Assembly: GCF_030142075.1 (NCBI RefSeq)
Contig: NZ_CP126241.1
Span: 682,001 to 746,000 of the forward strand
Direction: 5' to 3'
Length of the DNA stretch: 64,000 nucleotides
Source of the DNA: Arthrobacter sp. zg-Y20
GTDB lineage: Bacteria; Actinomycetota; Actinomycetes; Actinomycetales; Micrococcaceae
Position numbers and translations under genes: made by a program. A model generated the notes under the pieces. The model saw only the letters and a list, made by a program, of their open reading frames with translations. It was not told the origin of the DNA and ran no database searches. Positions 52,243 to 60,247 of this stretch are shown in pieces. Position 1 is the first letter of the stretch; each line of letters opens with the position of its first letter.

Positions 52243-52661
52243 GGGGGATCCTTTGCCTGCAGGCCGCCTGTCGCTGCGGCCTGTGCGCGAAGCACGGCAT
52301 CAAGGCTGCGGAACTGCTCCTCGCGGACCAGCCGGTACTGGCCGATCCAGGCGGTGAGCGCCTCCAACCGTGCGGGGTTCAGGTGGACGGGCCGGCGCTG
52401 CGCGTCACGGCTACGCGTGACGAGCTTGGCATGCTCGAGGACCTGGATGTGCTTCGAAACCGCCTGCTTGGAGATCTCGAAGGGTTCCGCCAGTTCATTG
52501 ACCGTTGCCGGCCCCTTGGAAAGCCGGGCAATGATGTGCCGCCGGACCGGGTCCGCCAGGGCCAGGAAAGCCTGGTCCAGGTTCTCCGATGAGGTGTCAT
52601 CGCCAAGTGGGTCCATGCGTTCGGTCAGCTTCTGTGTGTCCGTAGTGGTGCTGGTCATCAA
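52239..52661 (-). CDS. ArsR family transcriptional regulator
   Basis: A 140-residue winged-helix regulator. The ArsR HTH covers about 26-100: FLALADPVRRHIIARLSKGPATVNELAEPFEISKQAVSKHIQVLEHAKLV. The metal-sensing cysteine box ELCVCDL is absent, as in SRPBCC-linked ArsR proteins that respond to non-metal signals. It leads an operon with two SRPBCC proteins and a VOC protein, all overlapping by ATGA junctions, so it is probably an autorepressor of these genes. ATG 52661 is the start. Confidence 0.9.
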   Translation of the reverse strand: MMTSTTTDTQKLTERMDPLGDDTSSENLDQAFLALADPVRRHIIARLSKGPATVNELAEPFEISKQAVSKHIQVLEHAKLVTRSRDAQRRPVHLNPARLEALTAWIGQYRLVREEQFRSLDAVLRAQAAATGGLQAKDPP

Positions 52662-52949
52662 GGTGCCGGTTGTTCAACCTTGCGGTTGATTACGAAGCTA
52701 CGCGCGGGCCGGACAGCAATCAAGAGCTTTGGCGAAAAACGTTGAAGGACATGGGCCGGCAGGTAGTGTGGGCCGCGCGGGCGCACGGTCCTGCTGGAAA
52801 CGTCACGGGGGTGGGGCATGGATTATCCAAGCGGTCGCAAAGGAACGCGCGGATCGGGGACGTCGGTCGCCAGGGCTGATCAAAAGCGCCTGCGGGGCAG
52901 CGATGATCCCGCAGTCCGTCCAGGCTCCGGCAACCCGGTGGACGCAGGG
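52662..52949. other. Intergenic region
   Basis: The gap separates the ArsR operon promoter from a small membrane-protein gene. Codon-position GC in the reading frame that opens at 52818 is low here, so the region is treated as non-coding. The ArsR operon promoter should lie near 52670-52720. No repeat of note. Confidence 0.4.
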
Positions 52950-53228
52950 ATGAAGGGCCTGCTAATCGTGGGCAACCTGCTGTATCTCCTCGCGGCCGTT
53001 CCTGCCCTGTTCATGTTCCTCGTTGCCACCGATTACTCCGAGGCCGCCAATGGGCCGGTCTGGCTCTTGCTAACCGCGGCGCTGGCCTGGCCGGTTGCCT
53101 TAGTTGTCTCCTGGGTTCTCTTCCTTTGGTTCCACCGCAAGGGTGCAGATTGGCTGGGTGGCCTTCTTTTCATGACCGTTTTTGGATTGTGGGTGATCCT
53201 GGCGTTTTCCAACCCCATGATGGCCTGA
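52950..53228 (+). CDS. Small membrane protein
   Basis: A protein of about 92 residues with three hydrophobic segments (MKGLLIVGNLLYLLAAVPALFMFLVA, PVWLLLTAALAWPVALVVSWVLFLWF and WLGGLLFMTVFGLWVILAF). ATG 52950 is favoured; a longer frame from 52818 has a weak purine tract but atypical codon use. No family recognised; membrane location is clear. Confidence 0.6.
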   Translation: MKGLLIVGNLLYLLAAVPALFMFLVATDYSEAANGPVWLLLTAALAWPVALVVSWVLFLWFHRKGADWLGGLLFMTVFGLWVILAFSNPMMA

Positions 53229-53300
53229 TTCCGGCAGCATGAGAGTCGCGAGCGCAGCACCCGGGTTAGGGTGGTGGCGCATGCCGGAGAGGAGAGAACC

Positions 53301-54170
53301 GTGAAACGAGCCGGATACACCCTCACCGAACCGGCTGCAGGAATCTTCTTTGTGCAGGGGCCGGCGTCGAACTGGATCATCCTGCGGGAGGCTAAGCAGT
53401 TCACCCTGGTGGACGGCGGCTACCGCGGCGACCTGCCGCTGGTCCTGGCCTCCATCCGGGAAGCCGGCCTGGAGCCGGACGACGCCGTCGCCGTCCTCAT
53501 CACCCACGCCCACGTTGACCACACCGGCGCCGCAGCACATTTCGCCCAGCACTACGGCACCCCGGTGCTCTGCAGTTCCGGCGAACTAAACCACCTGCGC
53601 GGCGAGGAGAAATTCTCCGTGACTCCGCTGCAGATAGTGCGGCGGGCCTGGCAGCCCCGGGTTTTCCGCTGGGCGGTGCACGTGCTGCGGTCCGGGGGAG
53701 CGGCAGGACACCCTGCGCCGTCGGCGGCGGCCTGGGACGATGCGCTGCTGGCGGGTCTGCCCGGCTCTCCGGTCGCGGTCCCGACGCCGGGACACACACC
53801 CGGGCACACCGCCTTTTACCTGTCCCGGGCCAAGGCCGTGATCACCGGCGACGCACTGGTCACCGGCCACGCGATCAGTGCCCGGAACGGTCCCCAGCTG
53901 CTGCACCCCATGTTCCACCACGACGGCGCGCGGGCAGACAGTGCGCTCGCGATCCTTTCGAAACTGGATGCCTGCCTGCTCCTGCCTGGACACGGTCCCG
54001 CCGTCCGGACCGGCATCCGCGAGGCGGCGAATACCGCCTGGCGGCAACGGGCGACGCCGGTCAAGGCACCCCGGCCGGTGCTGCTTCCTGGCCGGAAGGG
54101 CGGCCTTGCGGGAGAGCCGACCTACGGACGGGTGGAACATTCCGGCACTGCGGTGCCCGGGGCGGAATAG
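53301..54170 (+). CDS. MBL fold metallo-hydrolase
   Basis: A 289-residue metallo-beta-lactamase-fold hydrolase. The metal motif is LITHAHVDHTGAAAHFA near residue 70 (HxHxDH intact), with later metal ligands in PTPGHTPGHTAFYL near 170 and ITGDALVTGHA near 190. The C-terminal PGHGPAVRTG near 237 is the closing His motif. A broad group including glyoxalase II and lactonases; substrate unknown. GTG 53301 follows GGAGAGGAGAG. Single-gene unit before the pxp locus. Confidence 0.9.
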   Translation: MKRAGYTLTEPAAGIFFVQGPASNWIILREAKQFTLVDGGYRGDLPLVLASIREAGLEPDDAVAVLITHAHVDHTGAAAHFAQHYGTPVLCSSGELNHLRGEEKFSVTPLQIVRRAWQPRVFRWAVHVLRSGGAAGHPAPSAAAWDDALLAGLPGSPVAVPTPGHTPGHTAFYLSRAKAVITGDALVTGHAISARNGPQLLHPMFHHDGARADSALAILSKLDACLLLPGHGPAVRTGIREAANTAWRQRATPVKAPRPVLLPGRKGGLAGEPTYGRVEHSGTAVPGAE

Positions 54171-54189
54171 CTCTTCCTGCCCTTCAACC

Positions 54190-54210
54190 GGCCGCCGTAC
54201 ACTGGCGGCG
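54190..54210. terminator. Hairpin between MBL and NRAMP-like genes
   Basis: GCCGCC at 54191-54196 pairs with GGCGGC at 54204-54209 around a 7-base loop. It lies 21 bases after the MBL hydrolase stop and 30 bases before the NRAMP-like start. Possibly a weak terminator. Confidence 0.35.
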
Positions 54211-54239
54211 GAAATGCACCCCCGTGGAACGGACAGGCC

Positions 54240-55505
54240 ATGGATGAGCAGGTTACCCCCAATGATCCGCCGGCCGCGGGAGCATCGGCACGCTCCGGGG
54301 GTAAGCGGGAACGGAAACCGGCGAACCCGAAGCGGGCCGCCATCCTGGGGGCCATGTTCCTTATGGCCACCAGTGCCATCGGCCCGGGCTTCATCACGCA
54401 GACCACGGTCTTTACGGTCCAGCTGGGTGCGGCGTTCGCCTTCGCCATCCTGGTCTCGATCCTGGTGGACATTTGCGTCCAGCTGAACGTGTGGCGAATC
54501 ATCGGCATTTCCGGCCTGCGGGCCCAGGTGCTGGGGAACAAGGTCCTGCCGGGGGCCGGCTGGGTACTGGCCGCCCTGGTGTTTGTCGGCGGACTTGTGT
54601 TCAACATCGGCAACGTGGCCGGGACGGGGCTGGGCCTGAACGCCATGCTGGGGCTGGAACCCCGGATTGGAGCGGCGATCTCGGCCGTGCTGGCCATCCT
54701 CATTTTCCTGTCCAAACGGGCAGGCCTGGCGCTGGACCGGGTGGTGGTGGTCCTCGGCGCGGTGATGATCGCACTAATGCTCTACGTGGCCGTCATCGCC
54801 GGACCACCGGTGGGCAGCGCCCTGAAGAACACGGTGCTGCCGGACACCGTGGATTTCCTGGCGATCACGACCCTGATCGGCGGCACGGTGGGCGGCTATA
54901 TCACCTACGCCGGGGCGCACCGCATGGTGGACTCGGGCAACTCGGGGCTGGAGAACATCCGCCCCATCACCCGCGCCGCACTGCTGGGCGTGATCGTCAC
55001 CGGCGTGATGCGCGTGCTGCTGTTCCTTGCCGTCCTGGGCGTGGTGGCCGGCGGTGCAGTGCTGACCGGCAGCAACCTCGCTGCGGACGCCTTCCGGGTG
55101 GCGGCCGGCGAGATCGGGATCCGGCTGTTTGGCGTCGTGTTCTGGGCCGCGGCGCTGACCTCGGTCATTGGTGCGTCCTATACCTCGGTTTCCTTCATCA
55201 CCAAGCTCACCACCAGCACCCGGACACGGAACCTGCTCACGGTAGCCTTCATCGCTGTCTGCACGGCCGCCTACCTGCTCGCCGGACAACCGCCGCAGAC
55301 GCTCCTGGTGTTTGCCGGGGCCTTCAACGGGCTCATCCTGCCGCTGGGCGTCGCCATCCTGCTGTGGGCTGCTTGGCGGCGCAGCGATCTGCTTGCCGGC
55401 TACCGGTACCCTCGCTGGCTGCTGATTGCCGGGGTGCTGGCCTGGCTGCTGACCCTGTATCTAGGCTGGAACTCGCTCTCGGGGCTGATCGACCTTTGGG
55501 CCTAG
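54240..55505 (+). CDS. NRAMP-fold transporter lacking metal motifs (first copy)
   Basis: A 421-residue membrane protein with NRAMP/LeuT-type architecture of about eleven helices. The usual metal-binding DPGN motif of TM1 reads GPGF ([13 protein letters not shown] near residue 46), and the MPH motif of TM6 is replaced by GGY ([15 protein letters not shown] near 214). Family members near 5-oxoprolinase genes (YcsG-like in Bacillus) share this loss. It is therefore unlikely to carry Mn2+ or Fe2+; uptake of pyroglutamate or a relative is inferred from gene context. A basic 30-residue N-terminus precedes TM1. It is followed 134 bp later by a close paralog, a tandem duplication. Confidence 0.87.
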   Translation: MDEQVTPNDPPAAGASARSGGKRERKPANPKRAAILGAMFLMATSAIGPGFITQTTVFTVQLGAAFAFAILVSILVDICVQLNVWRIIGISGLRAQVLGNKVLPGAGWVLAALVFVGGLVFNIGNVAGTGLGLNAMLGLEPRIGAAISAVLAILIFLSKRAGLALDRVVVVLGAVMIALMLYVAVIAGPPVGSALKNTVLPDTVDFLAITTLIGGTVGGYITYAGAHRMVDSGNSGLENIRPITRAALLGVIVTGVMRVLLFLAVLGVVAGGAVLTGSNLAADAFRVAAGEIGIRLFGVVFWAAALTSVIGASYTSVSFITKLTTSTRTRNLLTVAFIAVCTAAYLLAGQPPQTLLVFAGAFNGLILPLGVAILLWAAWRRSDLLAGYRYPRWLLIAGVLAWLLTLYLGWNSLSGLIDLWA

Positions 55506-55544
55506 GCGCAACCGACGTGTAAACCCCGTGTTAACAATCCCCGG

Positions 55545-55589
55545 ATCGTTCAACAAAACGCTTGCAGATTGTTGAACAACCTTTAGACT
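55545..55589 (+). promoter_or_regulatory. Two GntR-type operators and promoter of second NRAMP-like gene
   Basis: ATCGTTCAACAAA (55545-55557) and ATTGTTGAACAAC (55568-55580) resemble the pxpA-side site ATTGTTCAACAAT. Their centres are 23 bp apart, about two helical turns. A candidate promoter has -35 TTGCAG (55562-55567), a 16-bp spacer containing the second operator, and -10 TAGACT (55584-55589). Binding there would block RNA polymerase. Confidence 0.65.
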
Positions 55590-55639
55590 GCTGGAAGCCC
55601 TTGTGGCCCACCCCACACCTTCCAGCGATCGGAACCAGC

Positions 55640-56857
55640 ATGGACAGCACGGCCACTAAGGCAAAGGTCCGGCCCAACGCCAAGCGCACCGCACTGCTCG
55701 GTGCCATGTTCCTGATGGCCACCAGTGCCATCGGACCAGGATTCATAACCCAGACCACGGTCTTCACCGTCCAGCTCGGCGCGGCCTTTGCCTTCGCCAT
55801 CCTCGTTTCAATCCTGGTGGACATAGCCGTCCAGCTGAACGTCTGGCGGATCATCGGGGTTTCCGGCCTGCGCGCCCAGACCCTGGGCAACAAGGTCCTT
55901 CCCGGCGCCGGCTGGGTCCTTGCCGGGCTCGTCTTTATCGGCGGACTGGTGTTCAACATCGGCAACATCGCCGGCACCGGCCTGGGCCTGAACGCCATGC
56001 TGGGGCTGGACACCAAAATCGGCGGCGCCATTTCCGCCGCCGTCGCCATTTTCATTTTCCTGTCCAAAAAGGCAGGCCTCGCCCTGGACCGGATTGTTGT
56101 GGCCCTGGGCGCGGTGATGATCCTGCTGATGCTCTACGTAGCCGTCAGCGCCGCACCGCCGGTGGGGGAGGCGCTGAAGAACACCGTTATGCCCGCGCAG
56201 GTGGACTTCCTGACCATCACCACCCTGATCGGCGGAACCGTGGGCGGGTACATCACCTACGCCGGCGCGCACCGGCTGCTCGACTCCGGCACCACCGGCC
56301 CCGGCTACGTGAAGGACATCACCAAGGTCTCGCTGCTGGGCATCATTGTCACCGGCATCATGCGGGCGCTGCTCTTCCTGGCCATCTTGGGCGTCGTCGC
56401 CGGCGGAGTCACCCTTGCCGGCGACAACCTGGCCGCCGACGCCTTCCGGCACGCCGCCGGCGAAATCGGGCTGCGGATGTTCGGCATTGTCTTCTGGGCC
56501 GCGGCCCTGACCTCGGTGATCGGCGCGGCCTACACCTCGGTGTCCTTCGTGACGACGCCGGAAACGAAGGACCGCACGCGCAGCTGGATTACGGTGGGCT
56601 TCATCGCCTTCTGCACCGCCGCGTACCTCCTGCTGGGCCAGGCCCCGCAGACCCTGCTGGTCTTCGCCGGCGCGTTCAACGGGTTGATCCTGCCGCTGGG
56701 CTTCGGCATCCTGCTGTGGGCAGCATGGCGGCGCCGTGACCTGCTGCAGGGATACGTATACCCCAAGTGGCTGCTGATCATCGGTGTGCTGGCCTGGGCG
56801 CTGACGCTGTTCCTGGGCTGGAATTCCCTGTCCGGCCTCGCCAAGCTCTGGCAGTAG
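55640..56857 (+). CDS. NRAMP-fold transporter lacking metal motifs (second copy)
   Basis: A 405-residue paralog of the preceding gene, very similar along its whole length (for example [28 protein letters not shown] and FNGLILPLG segments are the same). The same loss of DPGN and MPH metal motifs applies. The N-terminal tail is shorter. Met 55640 is used; the frame opens at 55562, inside the operator-rich promoter. It forms an operon with the hydro-lyase gene 25 bp downstream and is headed by two GntR-type operators. Pyroglutamate or a related lactam is the inferred substrate; direct evidence is lacking. Confidence 0.87.
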   Translation: MDSTATKAKVRPNAKRTALLGAMFLMATSAIGPGFITQTTVFTVQLGAAFAFAILVSILVDIAVQLNVWRIIGVSGLRAQTLGNKVLPGAGWVLAGLVFIGGLVFNIGNIAGTGLGLNAMLGLDTKIGGAISAAVAIFIFLSKKAGLALDRIVVALGAVMILLMLYVAVSAAPPVGEALKNTVMPAQVDFLTITTLIGGTVGGYITYAGAHRLLDSGTTGPGYVKDITKVSLLGIIVTGIMRALLFLAILGVVAGGVTLAGDNLAADAFRHAAGEIGLRMFGIVFWAAALTSVIGAAYTSVSFVTTPETKDRTRSWITVGFIAFCTAAYLLLGQAPQTLLVFAGAFNGLILPLGFGILLWAAWRRRDLLQGYVYPKWLLIIGVLAWALTLFLGWNSLSGLAKLWQ

Positions 56858-56882
56858 CCAACTCCGGAAAGGACACCCGACA

Positions 56883-57707
56883 ATGGAGACTCCCACCGGC
56901 ATCACCACCTCGCCCACCGTACCTCCGCACCCCGCCGGCCTGGCCCCGGTGGAAGCCCGGGCACTGTTCCGGAACGGCCTGGTCACCCCGACGGCGGGCT
57001 GGTCCGCGGGCTACGCCCAGGCCAACCTCATCATCGTGCCCAAGGAACAGGCCTTCGACGTCCTGCTCTTTGCCCAGCGCAACCCGAAGTCCTGCCCTAT
57101 TCTGGGAGTGCTCGACGCCGGTGAAACCGCCGGCCCGCTGCTCACCGGCGGCGACATCCGCACCGACGTGCCCCGCTACACCGTGTACGAAAACGGCGTG
57201 AAGGTTGCCGAACCCACCGACATCACCGGGTACTGGCGCGATGACCTGGTGACCTTCATTGTGGGCTGCAGCTTCACCTTCGAGGCAGCCCTGCAGGAGG
57301 GCGGGATCGGGGTGGCCCACATCGACCAGGGCACCAACGTGCCGATGTACCGCACCTCGGTCCGCTGCGAACCGGCCGGCAGCATGGCCGGTCCATTGGT
57401 GGTCTCGATGCGGCCCGTGCCTGCCTCACAGGTGGCCGGCGCCGTGCGGATCACCTCCCGCTACCCGGCGGTGCACGGCGCTCCGGTCCACGTGGGCAAC
57501 CCGGCCGAGATCGGCATTGCGGACCTGGGCCGGCCGGACTTCGGGGATCCGGTGGAGATTACCGAAGGCTACGTTCCGGTCTTTTGGGCCTGTGGCGTCA
57601 CCCCGCAGGCCGCAGTGATGGAATCCAAGCCCTCGCTGGCCATCGGCCACGCACCCGGCCACATGCTCATCACGGATGCCCGGGACAGCTCGTACCTGGT
57701 GCCCTAG
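56883..57707 (+). CDS. Putative hydro-lyase (DUF1445, YcsI-like)
   Basis: A 274-residue DUF1445 protein, annotated as putative hydro-lyase and linked to ycsF/kip genes in Bacillus. Conserved features are [38 protein letters not shown] near 40-77, [25 protein letters not shown] near 118, and [17 protein letters not shown] near 235 with the family's Gly/His ending [12 protein letters not shown]. The fold has a Cys-containing pocket. It probably acts on a lactam or its ring-opened form in the same pathway as PxpABC; the precise reaction is not known. It is in an operon with the second NRAMP-like gene and convergent to the GntR gene. Confidence 0.88.
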   Translation: METPTGITTSPTVPPHPAGLAPVEARALFRNGLVTPTAGWSAGYAQANLIIVPKEQAFDVLLFAQRNPKSCPILGVLDAGETAGPLLTGGDIRTDVPRYTVYENGVKVAEPTDITGYWRDDLVTFIVGCSFTFEAALQEGGIGVAHIDQGTNVPMYRTSVRCEPAGSMAGPLVVSMRPVPASQVAGAVRITSRYPAVHGAPVHVGNPAEIGIADLGRPDFGDPVEITEGYVPVFWACGVTPQAAVMESKPSLAIGHAPGHMLITDARDSSYLVP

Positions 57708-57747
57708 CGTTCCCTCGTTGCGTCGGCTGGGTACCCGCCCGCTGCAC

Positions 57748-58410
57748 CTACGGGTGCATGTGTGCGAGCAGCTCCGCCTCGGCGGTATCCAGGTAGGACT
57801 GCAGCACCTTCGCAGCCTTGGCGCGTTTGCCCGTGCGGAGCAGCTCCACCAGGCGGGCGTTCTGCTCCACGTAGGTGGAGTGGAAGTCCGGCTGGCTGCT
57901 CATGGCGTGGAAGACCAGGCGCATTTCGGCCAGCACCCGGCCCATGACCTGCTGCAGCTGCTCGCTGCCTGACATTGCAACAAGTGCCTGGTGGAAGGCC
58001 TGGTTGGCGGCCGCCATTTCGCCTACGGCCCCGCGCTCCTTCGCGCCCCGGGCCCGGGCGATCACGGCGTCGAGCCGGTCCAGGTCCAGTTCCGGACCCC
58101 AGAGAACGGCCGAGGGTTCCAGCATCCGCCGGACCCGGTAGATTTCCCGCACTGCGTCCGCGCCGGGGGCGGCCACAAACACGCCCCGGTTGGGGTACCG
58201 GGTGACGGCGCCTTCAATGCTGAGCATGGTGAACGCCTCGCGCAGCGTATTGCGGGAGACCTGCAGCGACGCGGCCAGCTGCTGTTCGGAGAGCTTGGTG
58301 CCGGGCAGCAGTTCTCCGGCGGCAATGCTGCTGCGCAGCACATCGGCCACCCACACCGTGGTGTTGGCGTGGTCGGCTCGCTCGGTGGCTTCCCCCAGGT
58401 TCACAGGCAT
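57748..58410 (-). CDS. GntR/FCD family transcriptional regulator
   Basis: A 220-residue FadR-subfamily regulator. The GntR winged HTH covers about 12-78 (VADVLRSSIAAGELLPGTKLSEQQLAASLQVSRNTLREAFTMLSIEGAVTRYPNRGVFVA). An FCD ligand-binding domain of all helices covers about 90-212 with the metal/ligand His near YRVRRMLEPSAV and FHQALVAMSGS. It lies at the convergence of the two arms of the 5-oxoproline locus, so it is the natural reader of the ATTGTT(C/G)AACAAT sites upstream of pxpA and the second NRAMP-like gene. GntR/FCD operators are commonly such short palindromes. Gene start at 58410. Confidence 0.92.
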   Translation of the reverse strand: MPVNLGEATERADHANTTVWVADVLRSSIAAGELLPGTKLSEQQLAASLQVSRNTLREAFTMLSIEGAVTRYPNRGVFVAAPGADAVREIYRVRRMLEPSAVLWGPELDLDRLDAVIARARGAKERGAVGEMAAANQAFHQALVAMSGSEQLQQVMGRVLAEMRLVFHAMSSQPDFHSTYVEQNARLVELLRTGKRAKAAKVLQSYLDTAEAELLAHMHP

Positions 58411-58501
58411 CTCCCTAATCTAGCCGGACGGCGGCGGTGCCGCCGCCAGAGGCGGAACCCGGAGAACCGGCCGCTGGGGGACGGCCGATCCTCCGGAGCT
58501 T

Positions 58502-60247
58502 TTAGGGGCGGATCTCGCCCAGGGCGTCACCGCGTCCGACGGCGGTGCCCGGTTCGGTCGCAGCCCGCGTGAAGCTGCCGGCCCGGTGGGCGCGGACGGT
58601 GGTTTCCATCTTCATCGCCTCCAGCACGGCAACCGGATCGCCTTCGGCCAGCTGCGCGCCGTCGTCGGCCACCCATTTCACCAGGTTCCCGGCCATCGGC
58701 GAGGCGAGCACAGCCTCGTCCGCCGCCGCGCCGGCACCGCCGGACCCGGCAGGCGCAGCGGCAGTGCCGCCGCCGGCGCGCAGCGCGTTCAGCAGCGCGG
58801 CCGGCACGCCCAGGGCCACAGCCTTGCCGTCGACGTCGATGGTCAGCGTTTCCCGTTCGGCGCCAGGCAGTGATGCGGCGATTTCCGGGGACGCGGCCAG
58901 CGGTTCGGCGAATTCGGACTCGATCCACGTGGTGTACACCCCAAGGGCGTCCTCCCGGGTGAAGGCCTCGGAGCGGACCACGGCCCGGTGGAACGGCACC
59001 ACGGTAGGCACCCCGCGGATCACCAGCTCATCCAGGGCCGCGCGGGCCCGGCGCAGCGCCTGCGGCCGGTCCTCGCCCCACACAATCAGCTTGGCCATCA
59101 GTGAGTCATACTCGGCGGGCACCACGGACCCGGACCGCACGCCGGAATCCATCCGGATGCCCGGACCCGTGGGCGGTTCGAAGGCTTCCACCGGGCCGGG
59201 GCCGGGCAGGAACCCGCGGGCGGGATCCTCGGCGTTGAGCCGGAATTCGAACGCGTGCCCGTGCGGCACCGGGTCGGAGGTGTTGGAGAGCGGCAGCCCG
59301 TCGGCAATGCGGAACTGCTCGCGGACCAGGTCCACGCCGGCGGTTTCCTCGGTGACGGGGTGCTCCACCTGCAGCCGGGTGTTCACTTCCAGGAAGCTGA
59401 TCAGCCCGTCCGGGGAGACGAGGTATTCCACGGTGCCGGCACCGGTGTAGCCGGCTTCGCGGCAGATGGCCTTGGCGGAGGCATGGATGGTGGCGCGCTG
59501 CTCTTCGGTGAGGAACGGGGCGGGGGCTTCCTCCACGAGTTTCTGGTTCCGGCGCTGCAGCGAGCAGTCACGGGTGCCGACGACGACGACGTTGCCGTGC
59601 GTGTCAGCCAGCACCTGGGCCTCCACGTGCCGGGGCTTATCTAGGAACCGTTCGGCGAAGCATTCACCGCGGCCGAAGGCGGACACTGCTTCGCGCACCG
59701 CCGATTCGAAGGCGTCCTCCACATCTTCGAGCCGACGAGCAATCTTCATGCCGCGGCCGCCGCCGCCGAACGCCGCCTTGATGGCCACCGGCAGCCCGTG
59801 TTCCTCGGCGAAGGTACGGACCTCTTCGGCACTTTGAGCCGGGCCCTGCGTTCCGGGCACCAGCGGGGCACCGGCGCGGACGGCGATCTCGCGGGCAGTG
59901 ACCTTGTTGCCCAGGTCGCGGATGGCCTGCGGGGAGGGGCCGATCCAGGTCAGCCCGGCGTCGAGCACCGCCTGCGCGAAGTCCGCGTTCTCGGACAGGA
60001 ACCCGTAGCCGGGGTGCACGGCATCCGCGCCGGCCCGCCGGGCGGCGTCGATCAGCTTGGGGATGTTCAGGTAGGTGTCCGTGCTGGCGGAGCCGTGCAG
60101 GGGATAGGCCTCGTCCGCGATGCGGACGTGCAGCGCGTCGGCGTCGGGGTCCGAGTACACGGCAGCCGAGGCGATGCCGGCGTCGGAACAGGCGCGGGCA
60201 ACCCGCACGGCAATCTCGCCGCGGTTGGCGATCAGGACCTTCTTCAT
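58502..60247 (-). CDS. Biotin carboxylase-BCCP fusion of the pxp operon
   Basis: A 581-residue ATP-grasp biotin carboxylase with a C-terminal biotinyl domain. The N-terminal domain starts [20 protein letters not shown]. The glycine-rich ATP-binding loop [16 protein letters not shown] lies near residue 160. The BC catalytic block is [15 protein letters not shown] near 280, and biotin attaches in [15 protein letters not shown] near 540 (lysine near 544). The intact motifs imply real biotin carboxylation. It overlaps pxpBC by 4 bp (ATGA), so it is part of the pxp operon rather than acetyl-CoA carboxylase. The likely acceptor is a lactam or amide bound to the PxpBC carboxyltransferase-like unit (inference). 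Confidence 0.92.
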   Translation of the reverse strand: MKKVLIANRGEIAVRVARACSDAGIASAAVYSDPDADALHVRIADEAYPLHGSASTDTYLNIPKLIDAARRAGADAVHPGYGFLSENADFAQAVLDAGLTWIGPSPQAIRDLGNKVTAREIAVRAGAPLVPGTQGPAQSAEEVRTFAEEHGLPVAIKAAFGGGGRGMKIARRLEDVEDAFESAVREAVSAFGRGECFAERFLDKPRHVEAQVLADTHGNVVVVGTRDCSLQRRNQKLVEEAPAPFLTEEQRATIHASAKAICREAGYTGAGTVEYLVSPDGLISFLEVNTRLQVEHPVTEETAGVDLVREQFRIADGLPLSNTSDPVPHGHAFEFRLNAEDPARGFLPGPGPVEAFEPPTGPGIRMDSGVRSGSVVPAEYDSLMAKLIVWGEDRPQALRRARAALDELVIRGVPTVVPFHRAVVRSEAFTREDALGVYTTWIESEFAEPLAASPEIAASLPGAERETLTIDVDGKAVALGVPAALLNALRAGGGTAAAPAGSGGAGAAADEAVLASPMAGNLVKWVADDGAQLAEGDPVAVLEAMKMETTVRAHRAGSFTRAATEPGTAVGRGDALGEIRP

